Assembly: GCF_964340395.1 (NCBI RefSeq)
Contig: NC_135552.1
Coordinates: forward strand, 15,961,694 to 16,025,693
Reading direction: 5' to 3'
DNA: 64,000 bases
Source: Glandiceps talaboti
Taxonomy: Eukaryota; Hemichordata; Enteropneusta; Spengelidae
Shown piece by piece: positions 12,551-27,933 of the stretch. The first letter of the stretch is position 1, and each line of letters begins with the position of its first letter. A program made the position numbers and the translations under genes. The notes under the pieces are model-generated. The model saw only the letters and a list, made by a program, of their open reading frames with translations, made no database searches and had not been told where the DNA came from.

Positions 12551-12740
12551 AATCTCGTGAGCACGACATAATATCTTGTGTGCACGACTTACTATCTTGT
12601 GAGCACGACATACTATCTTGTGCGCACGACATACTATCTTGTGAGCACGAGATGTTATCTTGTGAGCACGAGATACTATCTTGTGAGCACGACATACTAT
12701 AAGTCGTGCTCACAAGATAGTTTCTCGTGCGCACAACATA
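12551..12740. repeat. 21-bp minisatellite with inverted terminal unit
   Basis: About nine units of a 21-mer such as TCTTGTGAGCACGACATACTA. Near 12690-12725 the repeat turns round: GAGCACGACATACTAT is followed by AAGTCGTGCTCACAAGATAG, making a hairpin end. Confidence 0.85.
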
Positions 12741-14830
<2,090 letters not shown>

Positions 14831-16325
14831 TCTGGTATCAAACTGTTGAGCAAATTTTAACTTTCAATTTTCCTAATATCAATTATAACATGTATTTTTT
14901 AGTCAATTTACTGGCCACTGGCAGAATTTGCCCAATTTAATACCAACATAGACAAGTACTCAATATCGATTGGCAAACAATTCCATAATTATATGATTAT
15001 TCGTACATGATAGTTAATATAACAGAATTTTCGGTGAACCCCCCCCCCCCTCCCCCACACACACACACCACCGCAAAACCATACCCTGTAACGATGAAAA
15101 CAACATGCTGCGTGTTACTTCAAAGTAAAGTGATCGTGGGAATGTATAGCCATAGGCCAATATAAATACCAGTCTTCAGGGGAAATATTGCGATTAACTG
15201 GATTTTTTTAGATCAAATAGTTGGAAATTGCAACTATAAGTTTTTCAGACAAGCACATACGTTAAAAGTGACACAGTTTACAAGACGAGTTATTATGTAT
15301 TTTAATTTTATTGCCTTTGATAAAACAAAATGGTGGCTCAAGTTGGATTATGCGACTTTTCAACCTGTATGCATTCATCACGACAGTCATATTACGATTT
15401 GGTGTGCCCTTTAAAAAAAAAAAAAAATCAGTGTGACGAAAATTCGTCCATTTATTGTTGGATCATACTAAAGTTGTTGTTTAGAAAGTAGAAATGCATT
15501 GGTTTGAAAAAATTTTCATTCACAAATCAAGAATCAATAGTTATATAAAAACGATGATGTAGACTAAATTAAAGGTCGATGTCACATGTCTCCAGTGTAC
15601 TAAACGTACCCATGTTCCCAGACATGTATAGGTCGAATCAGAATTGTTCTTAACAAAAGACCGTATGTGCGTGATCACGTGGCTGTGCCTGTGACTCAGA
15701 TACAGGTAGGTAAACAACGACCGCTTCACACTGTGCCACTGACAGATGAGTTATTAGACGAACGAGTTTCAGTATATCGCTAGTGGACATCCCCGCTTCA
15801 TTGCTATTGCTATGTATATCTACCTCTCACCAGGCTGTACATTTTAAAACTCGCTGTATATTCTGTTCATTAACAGTTCACCTTGTTTTGACGCTGTAAA
15901 ATACTCATTAATTGTTCGTTTACATTCAGTGCAACCTCTCATCGCTTGCACAGTTAGGATATATACGTATCATCTGTACACGCCAGGCTTCCCGGAGATC
16001 AAATGCAATTGAATGCAATCGCTAGTATCAGGTTGATAGTATGACGATACTACTTGAATGTGGACACTGGTAAGCGACAGTGGTCTACTTGTCAATGAGG
16101 TAAGTTGTTAAAATTCTTTTATTTTTTAAAGAATTGTATCAGATAATAGCAAACATTTGACACATCATTGGTGATTCTATTTTGTCGTAATGATACATTG
16201 CTTTCGTAATGTTATCACCGCTAGTTATTTAGTGACCGTTTATACTCACAAAACATTGTGTGACAGAATGGTGTATTATGAATATGTGTGCGAGTACGTG
16301 CTTCCTGTCCGTCTGTCTCAGTCTG
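14831..16325. other. Gene-free stretch
   Basis: No gene recognised. A C-rich run followed by (AC)n lies at about 15039-15067. Confidence 0.4.
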
Positions 16326-16499
<174 letters not shown>

Positions 16500-16619
16500 A
16501 ATTCATCGATCTCTATCCATCCATCCATCCATCCATCCATCCATCCATCCATCCGTCCGTCTATTGTCTATCTATCTGTCTATATATATATGTTTATATA
16601 TATGTATATATATAAATAT

Positions 16620-17640
16620 GTGTGTGTGTTTGTTTGTTCGTACATGTACATTGTACTAGGCTTGCTTGATTTAATGATGTAAAACGATTCAGCACCTTAA
16701 AGAAGTTAAAACTCGCTGAGATGCTTTCTATGAATACACTTTTTTCGAACTCGACTTACGTATATACTAGTACGTAGTAAGCTATCAGTTATTTGAACAA
16801 TATCCGTCAGTTGTAATCCATATACGATAATTTGTCAGTGATAAGGATGAAACCATTCCAAATGAACCAAGTTGTTTGCTGATAATGATCGTACATTATT
16901 AGTATCTAACTATATTTTCTCTACCAAAGAACAGACAAATGTCTTCATGGTGAAAAACAAAATTACATATCGATGTAACAGTTAGTAGTGCAATATATAT
17001 TCGTCGACCCTGATAAAACTCAGACACGTCGATCTGACTAAACGTAATCAGTTCTCATATTCACTCCACGCGAAGTCGTAATATAACCAGTTTTTACTAG
17101 CATAGCTTATGAAATAATTTAGAATTACAAATATGTTATACTGTGTTACAATTTACAATACTATATAATATATACGTTTCTCAGTGCCTACAAAGAAAAA
17201 ATGTACTGAACCTTTGTTTTGTTATCATGATGAATAAAATGATGTATAATGGACACTCGGTGAAATTTATTAAAGATTACATGATACGATTATTACATTA
17301 CTGCCACAATTTCTTATCTCCTTGATCTTTACAAATCGTTCTAATGAATTCGTATATCATCTCTGAAAATAGCAACAGTAAGTGATAATGGATGAATGTC
17401 AAAACGTTTCTCTGAAATGATGACAACATGAAATCAAATTTCAAATAATGAACTAATTTTTGCATTTTTCACTCATGTTTGATAGAAACGAGACCTTACC
17501 AAAACAATTTTTACTGATAAATGTAAACACTTAGATGTCTAGCAATGTTCTTTCGTTCGAAAATTTACAAAAAACCTAACTACAGCTAAGATTTCGTCTT
17601 AGCTTGCAAATGTTATTAAACGATGTATCAAGATCAGTGA
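16620..17640. other. Gene-free AT-rich stretch
   Basis: Nothing that supports a gene or repeat was seen. Confidence 0.35.
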
Positions 17641-17649
17641 GACTGATCA

Positions 17650-17935
17650 CAATGTTTCATGTGGAGATAGACACAATACATATAATAAACAAACATCCCT
17701 TTACACAGTGTCTGCTCTGTAGACACAATAAAGATATCACACACAAACTTCACTTACACAGTGTCTTCTGTAGACACAATAAAGATAACACATACAAACA
17801 TCACTTACACAGTGTCTGCTCTATATTTTGTCATATTTGTATTTTTGTTATCATTAATAAAATACAGAGCAGACACTGTGTAAGAGATGTTCATGTGTTA
17901 TCTTTATTGTGTCTATCTCCACATGAAACCTTGTT
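17650..17935. mobile_element. Fold-back element with a tandemly expanded left arm
   Basis: The termini are inverted: GTTTCATGTGGAGATAGACA near 17655 and its inverse near 17915-17933. The inner arm sequence ACACAGTGTCTGCTCTGTA is also inverted (about 17702 and 17868). The left arm has been amplified into about three ~54-bp units, each containing AGACACAATAAAGAT and ACACAGTGTCT; the right arm has one. Confidence 0.7.
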
Positions 17936-18630
17936 TCAAGTTCTGATCTTAGCTCCTTTTGATTTTGAAATCAAATCATCCTGAAATAGGGCCTACATCT
18001 AGGATAATGAACACACATATATTTGTCTGCCCACTGCCCATCCTACCTCTTCATAGTGGTAATTACTTTCTGATTTCAATATCCTGTCCAGTAAATACCA
18101 GTATGTCAGGTTTATTAATCATGTGCATTCAAGTACTTTATTTGGGTATATGACTGTCTCTGTCACTTCTCACTAGAATGAGAACGTTATTTTGTAAGTT
18201 GTTTATGTCATAAATTTTCAAGGTCTCGGTGTGAAAATTTGTCAACTTTGAACTTGAACTCGCAAATAAGCTCATAGTGCCACGAATCATTGAGTACATG
18301 GGAGCTGTTTATAATGGGTTAAGCAAACACATGTAAAGTAGTGAAAACAAGGTATGCACGGTTTACAGATTTCTTATAAAAGGTGGAACCAGCTGCGGAG
18401 TATTAATTCATTATGTTATGAATAGATCCAAACTGCCCGCTTTCACATAGGTCACACTAGCTACATGTCACCGATGCATCCTCAGTATGAGTGGCGTGGA
18501 GTAAATAACACAGACGTGACCAATGGCCTACCATACCGTTATATGATAAACAACTATAGTGCATTATTTATATATTTATATGAACTAGATATGTAGCCAT
18601 CATCCATATGTCCATCAATCTTCCATGACA

Positions 18631-18638
<8 letters not shown>
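17936..18638. other. Gene-free stretch
   Basis: No exon, RNA gene or repeat recognised. Confidence 0.35.
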
Positions 18639-18725
<87 letters not shown>

Positions 18726-18911
18726 GTGTGTTGTATCACAAAGAAACGTTTTACAGTTTTATGTCTGTCTGTCTGTCTGTCTGTATATATGTATGTAGGT
18801 ATGTATATACGTACGTACGTACATGTCTGTGTATGTATGTATGTATGTATGTATGTATGTATGTATGTGTGTGTGTGTGCGTGCGTGCGTTCATGCATGC
18901 ATGCATGCCTA

Positions 18912-18964
<53 letters not shown>

Positions 18965-19080
18965 ATGTATGTATGTATGTATGTATGTATGTATGTATGT
19001 ATGTATGTATGTATGTATGTATGTATGTGTGTGTATGTATGTATGTATGTATGTATGTATGTATGTATGTATGTATGTAT
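18639..19080. repeat. Compound microsatellite cluster: (TA)n, (GTCT)n, (GTAT)n, (TGCA)n
   Basis: (TA)n at 18639-18721; GTCT units at 18766-18786 and 18911-18964; GTAT units at 18830-18868 and 18963-19080 with short GTGT and TGCATGCA interruptions. Open frames over this area are repeat artefacts. Confidence 0.95.
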
Positions 19081-20811
<1,731 letters not shown>

Positions 20812-20861
20812 GATATATAAAATTTGATTTACGCGGTAACTGTGCGAATATCGAACTTCAA

Positions 20862-20907
<46 letters not shown>
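20862..20907. repeat. (ACT)n tract at the 5' edge of the LINE
   Basis: About 15 ACT units end exactly where unique LINE 5' sequence (GGTAGACAGG) begins. The same trinucleotide in the same register resumes at the LINE 3' end. Confidence 0.95.
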
Positions 20908-21111
20908 GGTAGACAGGCGGTAGCAGAGCTCTCTGAGGAAATCAATTTTCGCTATTTGGAGAAGTCATCCATCGTTAATCCTTCAAGGTACTGACACGTT
21001 TGTTTCCCCCCTTCCCGTTTTTCTACTTTTACTGACGTTTGGAAGACCCGGGCGGTGGATTTCGTCAGATTTCGTTTCCACCCAGTTGCTCGCCAAAGGC
21101 ACCGCGGCAAA

Positions 21112-22683
21112 ATGGCCGCCGCCGCGAGTCAGGTGTTTCGTGGACAGACACTCAAACACGGACTCAGATGTGAATCGATTAGAGAAGTAAGTGTAGAAAC
21201 CTATCTAAAGGAAATTGCTGTTATAACAGGACCAGAAAATATCGTAGCCGCTTCCCGTGCCAACGGAGCTGTTATGGTATTCCTGAATGATTCTAGCTGG
21301 GTCAATGCAGTTTGTAACCAAGGATTCGATTTAGATGGACAATACATTCATACAGAACCACTAGTTAAACCTGCCATTAAGATAACTTTATCGGGCGTTC
21401 CCCCATTTATCCCCAATGAAGTGCTGGTAGGAGAACTTAGTAAATACGGGAAAATCGTAGGGAGTGTAAAATCTATCCCCCTTGGATGCAAAGAAGAACG
21501 ATTGAAACACGTCAAGTCATTCCGACGCCAGGTGTTTCTACTTCCATATAACCGTGATGATGAATTGGTAAGTTCCTTCATCGTGATCTCAGAAGAGCGT
21601 ACATACCGAATCTTCTTGTCAACTGATGAAATAAGATGTTTTAAATGTAACTCTCTCGGACATATCAGAAGAAATTGCCCGTCAAATAATGTGGACACAG
21701 AAAATACAGTAAATAGACAGCCGGTTCAATCCACAGCACACGACGAAAATGCAAATGATACAAATGACATTTCTGAGAACAACAACGCTGCTACCGAAAC
21801 AAACAAAAACAAAAATACCGATGTGAGTGTGCCCAACCACAGTGTAGTAAACACACCTGAAAACAAAACTGCAACCAATAGAGATGAAGAGAACAATGAC
21901 ACACCTGAGAAACAAAACGCCCAACGCCACACCAATGAATGTAACGATGGAAACGGAACTATTATACCAGAGACTTGCATACCTTTGAACAATAACAACA
22001 GCCAAGACAAGTCTAAGAACGAGGTCAACATCGAACCAGAAGTGAAGTCTGGAGAAGTGGACATATTTATGGACGCCTTAAACGAAGAACCTCAAAACCA
22101 AGCAAACCATGAAAATCAAGCTACTAGCTCAACAACACAAAGTATGTCAACAGTCAATGGTGAAGAGAGGGTACAAACCCCTCCTTCCTCTTTCCCTCCT
22201 TCACCTTTCTTCTCGCCGGCCTCTACGCACCGTACATCTGCGGAGCCCATCCCTAGAGTTCCTCCCAACTTTTCAGACACTTCGCAATGGGATCCAGGAG
22301 ATACAACGAACAATAAAGCCGGAAACTTCAACACCCAACCACATGACACGGCCCCAACCTTACCCGAAAATTCAACCGACCAAGACAACCTAGATGAACT
22401 TGAATCGATATCATCAGAAATCTCAGATATGTCACAAACTACTGAACCTACACAGCAACTCAACAATTCGGCAGAAATACGAGAATTTTTGAAAGACACT
22501 CTTCATTCAAAGAAAATTATACAAAGATGCAAGGAATTTTACCCCGACTTGAAAAAACTCAGCAACGACCTACGCACATATAGACAAACGGAACTATTGA
22601 CCGGATCACAAAAAGCCAGAGTTTACAAAATCAACGTGAAGATAAGGAACCATTTGAAAATACACAGTAACATCCACACTTAG
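21112..22683 (+). CDS. LINE ORF1 protein, CCHC RNA-binding
   Basis: 523 residues from the ATG at 21112, chosen because it is the first ATG and has strong Kozak context (AAAATGG); the frame is open further upstream only from a GTG. The N-terminal ~160 residues look folded. A CX2CX4HX4C zinc knuckle follows (C176, C179, H184, C189). The rest is an Asn/Thr/Glu/Pro-rich, low-complexity region with a Lys-rich C-terminal segment. ORF1 proteins of this group bind element RNA and form the ribonucleoprotein; that role is inferred from family, not shown here. Confidence 0.9.
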   Translation: MAAAASQVFRGQTLKHGLRCESIREVSVETYLKEIAVITGPENIVAASRANGAVMVFLNDSSWVNAVCNQGFDLDGQYIHTEPLVKPAIKITLSGVPPFIPNEVLVGELSKYGKIVGSVKSIPLGCKEERLKHVKSFRRQVFLLPYNRDDELVSSFIVISEERTYRIFLSTDEIRCFKCNSLGHIRRNCPSNNVDTENTVNRQPVQSTAHDENANDTNDISENNNAATETNKNKNTDVSVPNHSVVNTPENKTATNRDEENNDTPEKQNAQRHTNECNDGNGTIIPETCIPLNNNNSQDKSKNEVNIEPEVKSGEVDIFMDALNEEPQNQANHENQATSSTTQSMSTVNGEERVQTPPSSFPPSPFFSPASTHRTSAEPIPRVPPNFSDTSQWDPGDTTNNKAGNFNTQPHDTAPTLPENSTDQDNLDELESISSEISDMSQTTEPTQQLNNSAEIREFLKDTLHSKKIIQRCKEFYPDLKKLSNDLRTYRQTELLTGSQKARVYKINVKIRNHLKIHSNIHT

Positions 22684-22694
22684 ACAACTCGATA

Positions 22695-25600
22695 ATGGAA
22701 AGAAAACACAAACTCATCCTATTAGTCATATTGGCAAGTTTATCCTGTGTGACCCTAAATGTTCGAGGGTGCCGTGACGCCCTCAAGCGCTACCAAGTCG
22801 TTCAATATTTGAAGCAAGAAGTACACTCGGATTTCCACATGTTACAAGAAACTCATACAACACCACAAGATGAAGCAGTCTGGCAGATTATTTGGAAAGC
22901 ACCCTGTATCCTTTCCCACAATAATTCAAGGCAAGGTGGAATAGCAATCCTCTTTTCATCTCGAAATAAAGTTGACATAATATCAAAGAATGAATTGGTT
23001 GCCGGACATCTGCTTCATGCTCATGTTAAGATTGACAACCAACCAATACATATTATCAATGTATATGCGCCAACCAACGGGACTGAACGGTTAGATTGCT
23101 TTAAAGTATTGAAAAAACTTTTAAGCGGACTGAAAGAAAACGACGACCCTATCTTCCTTGCAGGAGACTTCAACTGTACTGTCAACCCAGAGCTTGATCG
23201 TAACGGCGCTAATGAGCCAGACAAGCGCACTTCACAAACTTTAGATAGCATTCTTCAACAGTTCAAATTAATTGACACTTGGCGGAATCAACATGGAAGT
23301 GCACGTAACTTCACCTGGAGCAGAGAAAATTCACGGGTGAGATTGGACAGAATTTATGTGAGCAAACATTTAACGAACCGCATTAAATCTTGTAAGATAT
23401 TTAACTCTTCGCTTGCCTTTTCAGACCACTCAGCAGTCACACTCCGCTTATCAAAAACTAAAGTTAACATCAAAAACCCAGTATGGTGTATGAACACTGA
23501 CATTTTACAAGATGACTATTATATTGATTTAATTTCACAATTTTGGTGTGACTGGCAAAAGGAAAAGTCAAATTTTCAGAAAGTTCAACTTTGGTGGGAC
23601 ATTGGGAAAATGAAAGTTAAACATCTAACACAACAATACAGCTACCAGAAACATAATGATAAGAAAGCCCAGAAACTTAGTCTGGAAAAAGAAATACAGC
23701 AACTTGAATCTCAATTAGAAGACAATCCCACACTGATTTCTTTGTACAATTCAAAAAAGGAGTTGTTAAAAGAACATGTTAACCACGAAACTAAAGGTGC
23801 TGCAATTAGAGCCAGATTCACATCCTTAAACCAAAATGACTTACCGAACAGTTTCTTTCACAGGATTGAAAAACAAAAGGGGAAACGGAAACCCATCATT
23901 CAACTCAAAAGATCAGACAACACATTGACCGAAAATCAAAATGAAATTCGCAACATGATTCGCTCTTTTTACGAAGATTTGTACACAGCCGATCCGATTG
24001 ACGATAAATCAGAGTCTGCCCTCTTAAACAATCTACCCCAAATTGCAAATACTGACAAAGAATCATTAGACGAAGACATAACCTTTGAAGAGCTTACACA
24101 TACAGTAAACCAGCTTACACATGATCGTACTCCTGGAATTGATGGGCTTCCGCACGAGTTTTTCAAAACCTTTTGGTCAATACTGGGAAAAGACCTCCAT
24201 GAGGTTCTCTTACATTCTGTCAAAGATAATCTGTTACCTTTGTCTTGTAGGCGTGCTGTAATAACCCTACTACCAAAATCGGGCGATATTTCTTATGTTA
24301 AAGCATGGAGGCCAGTTAGCTTAATGTGTACTGACTATAAGATTTTCACTAAAACTTTATCAAACCGCCTTCGATCTGTCTTAGCTTCTGTTGTACACAT
24401 TGACCAAAGTTGCAGTATACCAGGACGTCAGATCTATGATAACATTTCTGTACTCAGAGATAGTATACAGTATGCTAATGATATGCAAATACCCTTAGGA
24501 ATAATTGCACTTGATCAGGAAAAGGCGTTTGATAGAGTTCACCATGGTTACCTGTCTCATACCCTGTCAGCTTTTGGATTTGGCGACAAATTCATTAACT
24601 ATATAAAAATCCTTTACACTAAAGCCCAATCCCTTATCCGAGTAAACAGCACTCTTACTGCTCCGATTGATTTTGGTAGAGGAATCCGTCAGGGGTGCTC
24701 CCTTTCGGGCCAACTGTACGTTTTAGCGATTGAACCACTCCTACACAAAATTCGATCAGAAAGCGGTGCTCGCGGTTTAGACATGCTAAATAGTGATGGG
24801 AAACAAAACCACCTTTCCGCTTACGCTGACGATCTCGAGCTCTTTGTTACACAAAATGAAGATTTTCCAAAAATTCACAAATGGATACAAATATATGAGA
24901 GGGCATCAAATGCAAAACTCAACTTTGATAAAACGGAAGGTTTATGGGTGGGCAGCTGGAGAGGACGTATAGACAACCCCTTAAGTATAAATTGGAACAG
25001 CACTGGCTTAAAACTACTCGGCGTACACCTTGGAAACACTCAAAATTATATCGACAAAAATTGGACTGAACTTGTAAATAAAATTCAAAATAAATTTGAT
25101 TACTGGTCCAACTACGCAAATAATTTATCCTACAAAGCTAGAGTTTTAATTGTCAACCATCTAATCGCGTCGAAACTGCACTATCGTTTCACTTGCCTCA
25201 GTCCACCCAAAGAGACTGTTAATTATATCCAATCGGTAATTCTAGACTTCTTTTGGCAAGGCAAACATTGGCTACCAGCTGAAACTCTCTACTTACCTAT
25301 TGACAAAGGTGGCCAAAATCTCATCCACCTGCCGACACGCATCAAAGCGTTCCGTCTACAATTTATTCAGCGTTACCTGTATCAGGACAATGATCACATC
25401 TGCTTTCGTTTTACTGACTACTACTTCAAACATGTTGGTTCCCTTGGATACACAAGAGAACTTCTGACCACTACTGGTGACACTAGCTTTAATAACATCC
25501 CAATATTTTACCAAGACATATTGACTAGTTGGAAAGAGACCAACAAAATCAGAAAAGATAATCACATGAATATTCATGAACTTCTAAACGAACCACTTTT

Positions 25601-26609
25601 CAACAATAACCTGGTTCTACATCCACTTAGACACGAACCCTTTCGGCTTGAACATTTGATCGAGGCGGGTATCTGTAAAATTAAACACTTAGTTGACCTC
25701 CGCAGTAAACGCTGGTTAAATGTAGCTGACATTCATGAAAAAATTAACATTCGATCCCAACGCATCACCAAACTGACTTTGGATGTAATTTTTGAGGCAA
25801 TTCCCGATGAATGGAAAAAAAGAATTGACTCACACCTACAAAGTGACGAAAATTATATCAGTAATCCTGTAAACTACACCTTCGAACTGCACCACTCCGA
25901 CGAATTAAACTACCCTTTGTATAAATTACAAAAAGGGGTGATTTATAAATACTTGGTTCTTGTCCTCCACGCCAATCGACTCCCTGGAAAATGTGACTCC
26001 GTTTGGCGTGATATTTTAAGTCTCCCAAACAACATAAAGCCAAACTTCAAAGCATGCTACCTCCCCCTTCTATCCTCGCGGGAGGGAGATATACAATGGC
26101 GACTTGCGCATGGCATCTTCATGACAGGATCCATACAAGCTAAAATGGGATTCAGCAATACCGAAACGTGTACGTTCTGTGACGAAAAAGACACTTTATT
26201 TCATACGTTCTACGAATGTACAGAAAACATACCCCTTCTCCAATACATTTCTCTCCTCGCCAAACGTTTACTTCAAAATACAACGATTGATATTCCGCCA
26301 CACTGGTTTGTTCTAAACCCGCCAAACAAATCGAAGAAGTTTTACCCCAAACAGTCCTTTCACATATTTGTAACATTATGTTCAATTGCAAAAACATCAA
26401 TATACCTGAGCCGCCGCAACAAACGCCAGAACAACAGTTTCCCAATTGACCCTTTACACATTTTCAAAAACCGGTTAAAACTCCGGTTACAAACTGATTT
26501 TAGTTTTTTTAAGTTGAATCATCAGCTTCAACTTTTCAACAACATATGGGCAATAAATAATGCACTGTGTTATGTAAACTACCTTGAAGAATTAGTTATA
26601 ACTGAGTAA
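22695..26609 (+). CDS. LINE ORF2 protein: endonuclease and reverse transcriptase
   Basis: 1304 residues. The N-terminal endonuclease/exonuclease/phosphatase domain (about 20-255) has LNVRG (N22), QET (E52), GDFN (D158, N160) and the closing SDH (S243-H245), the residues used to nick target DNA. The reverse transcriptase (about 480-790) shows LLPKSGD, WRPVSL, LDQEKAFDRV (D607), RQGCSLSG and YADD (710-713), so the catalytic aspartates are present. A C-terminal zinc knuckle C1159-x2-C-x7-H-x4-C1175 follows. This enzyme primes cDNA synthesis on the nicked target. It starts 11 nt after ORF1, so reinitiation or re-coupled translation is likely. No frameshift or stop was seen. Confidence 0.95.
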   Translation: MERKHKLILLVILASLSCVTLNVRGCRDALKRYQVVQYLKQEVHSDFHMLQETHTTPQDEAVWQIIWKAPCILSHNNSRQGGIAILFSSRNKVDIISKNELVAGHLLHAHVKIDNQPIHIINVYAPTNGTERLDCFKVLKKLLSGLKENDDPIFLAGDFNCTVNPELDRNGANEPDKRTSQTLDSILQQFKLIDTWRNQHGSARNFTWSRENSRVRLDRIYVSKHLTNRIKSCKIFNSSLAFSDHSAVTLRLSKTKVNIKNPVWCMNTDILQDDYYIDLISQFWCDWQKEKSNFQKVQLWWDIGKMKVKHLTQQYSYQKHNDKKAQKLSLEKEIQQLESQLEDNPTLISLYNSKKELLKEHVNHETKGAAIRARFTSLNQNDLPNSFFHRIEKQKGKRKPIIQLKRSDNTLTENQNEIRNMIRSFYEDLYTADPIDDKSESALLNNLPQIANTDKESLDEDITFEELTHTVNQLTHDRTPGIDGLPHEFFKTFWSILGKDLHEVLLHSVKDNLLPLSCRRAVITLLPKSGDISYVKAWRPVSLMCTDYKIFTKTLSNRLRSVLASVVHIDQSCSIPGRQIYDNISVLRDSIQYANDMQIPLGIIALDQEKAFDRVHHGYLSHTLSAFGFGDKFINYIKILYTKAQSLIRVNSTLTAPIDFGRGIRQGCSLSGQLYVLAIEPLLHKIRSESGARGLDMLNSDGKQNHLSAYADDLELFVTQNEDFPKIHKWIQIYERASNAKLNFDKTEGLWVGSWRGRIDNPLSINWNSTGLKLLGVHLGNTQNYIDKNWTELVNKIQNKFDYWSNYANNLSYKARVLIVNHLIASKLHYRFTCLSPPKETVNYIQSVILDFFWQGKHWLPAETLYLPIDKGGQNLIHLPTRIKAFRLQFIQRYLYQDNDHICFRFTDYYFKHVGSLGYTRELLTTTGDTSFNNIPIFYQDILTSWKETNKIRKDNHMNIHELLNEPLFNNNLVLHPLRHEPFRLEHLIEAGICKIKHLVDLRSKRWLNVADIHEKINIRSQRITKLTLDVIFEAIPDEWKKRIDSHLQSDENYISNPVNYTFELHHSDELNYPLYKLQKGVIYKYLVLVLHANRLPGKCDSVWRDILSLPNNIKPNFKACYLPLLSSREGDIQWRLAHGIFMTGSIQAKMGFSNTETCTFCDEKDTLFHTFYECTENIPLLQYISLLAKRLLQNTTIDIPPHWFVLNPPNKSKKFYPKQSFHIFVTLCSIAKTSIYLSRRNKRQNNSFPIDPLHIFKNRLKLRLQTDFSFFKLNHQLQLFNNIWAINNALCYVNYLEELVITE

Positions 26610-26768
26610 CATTGCCATCGTTTTCTATTAAGCTAAGTTGTCATATTCCAGTCTGTATATATTTTTGATGACCTAGTATTTTTTTCCCTCAATGTACTTA
26701 TGTAAATAATGTATTTAATTACTGAAATGTACATCTTTTAGCAGCCTGGCATTAAAGATACTTTGAAA

Positions 26769-26821
<53 letters not shown>
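26769..26821. repeat. (ACT)n tract at the 3' edge of the LINE
   Basis: About 17 ACT units directly follow the LINE 3' end, then unrelated sequence (ACATGCAAATG) begins. It could be target microsatellite, a copied 3' tail, or both. Confidence 0.95.
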
Positions 26822-26829
26822 ATGCAAAT

Positions 26830-27933
26830 GCTCTTTCGAAAAGTACGGCAGATGTCAGCATTTGCATACTTCTAAGCATAGTGATTCGATACAAGAACTG
26901 CATGAAGTTTCGACTAGTGTAACACTATGTGCGGGTATTTTCAGTATTTTCAGGGAGTTTGAATTAAATATTGAATATACTATTCCACAATATTTCTCTT
27001 GTTCAGCCTAAGAACATACGAGTTACCTAAGGGGCCTTATCATTATGAGTCGCAGAACAATTACTGACAACTCTAAAGGTCAAGAGTATTTTCAGGTTCA
27101 ATGAAGGCAAATATCAGGGGAGGGGGTTAATATAATTTATACCTCCTGAAGTATAATTTATTAAAAATTCGAACACTCCAGAACAATCCATATTTTCTGT
27201 TGAAAGACAAAAAAATCTTTGCTTGTGCATTTTATAAGCTTAATGGCCTACATTATAACATACAAAAAATCTTTGCTAGTGCATTTTATAAGCTTAATGG
27301 CCTATATTATTACAAATTCTTACTATCAAAAGAAAGCTACTTGCATTTGATAACCTTCTTACATTGAGTGCGGGTTTGTGATTTAAATTGATGACTACAA
27401 AACGTGTAAGATTTACGATACATCACAAAGGACAAGCTTATTTAGAATGGATGATTTATAGTTATAGTGTTGTAACAGTTAAAATAATGCTACTTATTGG
27501 CTTGTACGTATAATAATCTCTCTACAGCTTTCACTGAGTCGACTCTACTGGGATTTATTATCTTCGAAGATTGAATTTAGAGGGAATTGTTTCCTGTTTG
27601 AACACCGTGGATACGTCGTGTCTTCCACTTCTTTTATCCCGGGATTTTATCCTTTTGTCCGTCCTATTTCTAGTTATAAGGAACTGTCAGTGTGTTATCT
27701 TACACAAACAACGCATATAACTACTGGTATGTATAATTTCGTTCGTACGCGTGTGTGTGTTCTTGTTGCCCGATATTTTACTCGTTGTATACTTAGTGTC
27801 AGACTATGATCTCCTTCGATATTCGAATAATTCGACCACTCATGCGCAACGTCTCAGATTGTGTTCGTACATTAACTGCATGCATTCACGCTCGCACGCA
27901 CATACTTAATATGATATTATATATTCATCTTTT
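26830..27933. other. Gene-free stretch with one short duplication
   Basis: A ~56-bp block (AATCTTTGCTTGTGCATTTT...) at 27209-27264 is repeated in tandem at 27265-27320 with few changes. No gene recognised. Confidence 0.5.

Larger units (their letters stand above)
20908..26768 (+). mobile_element. Full-length Tx1-like non-LTR retrotransposon
   Basis: 5.86 kb with a 204-nt 5' UTR, ORF1 (21112-22683), an 11-nt gap, ORF2 (22695-26609) and a ~159-nt 3' UTR ending ATACTTTGAAA. Both frames are open and every core catalytic motif checked is present, so the insertion looks young and possibly competent. ORF1 with a retroviral-type CCHC knuckle and ORF2 with an AP-type endonuclease, RT and a C-terminal C-x2-C-x7-H-x4-C knuckle fit the Tx1 branch of L1-like elements; placement by eye is tentative. 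The element lies precisely between two (ACT)n tracts. Confidence 0.9.

Noticed and set aside
21055-21111. Longer ORF1 start 19 codons upstream
   Set aside because: The upstream codon is GTG; the ATG at 21112 has near-ideal Kozak context.
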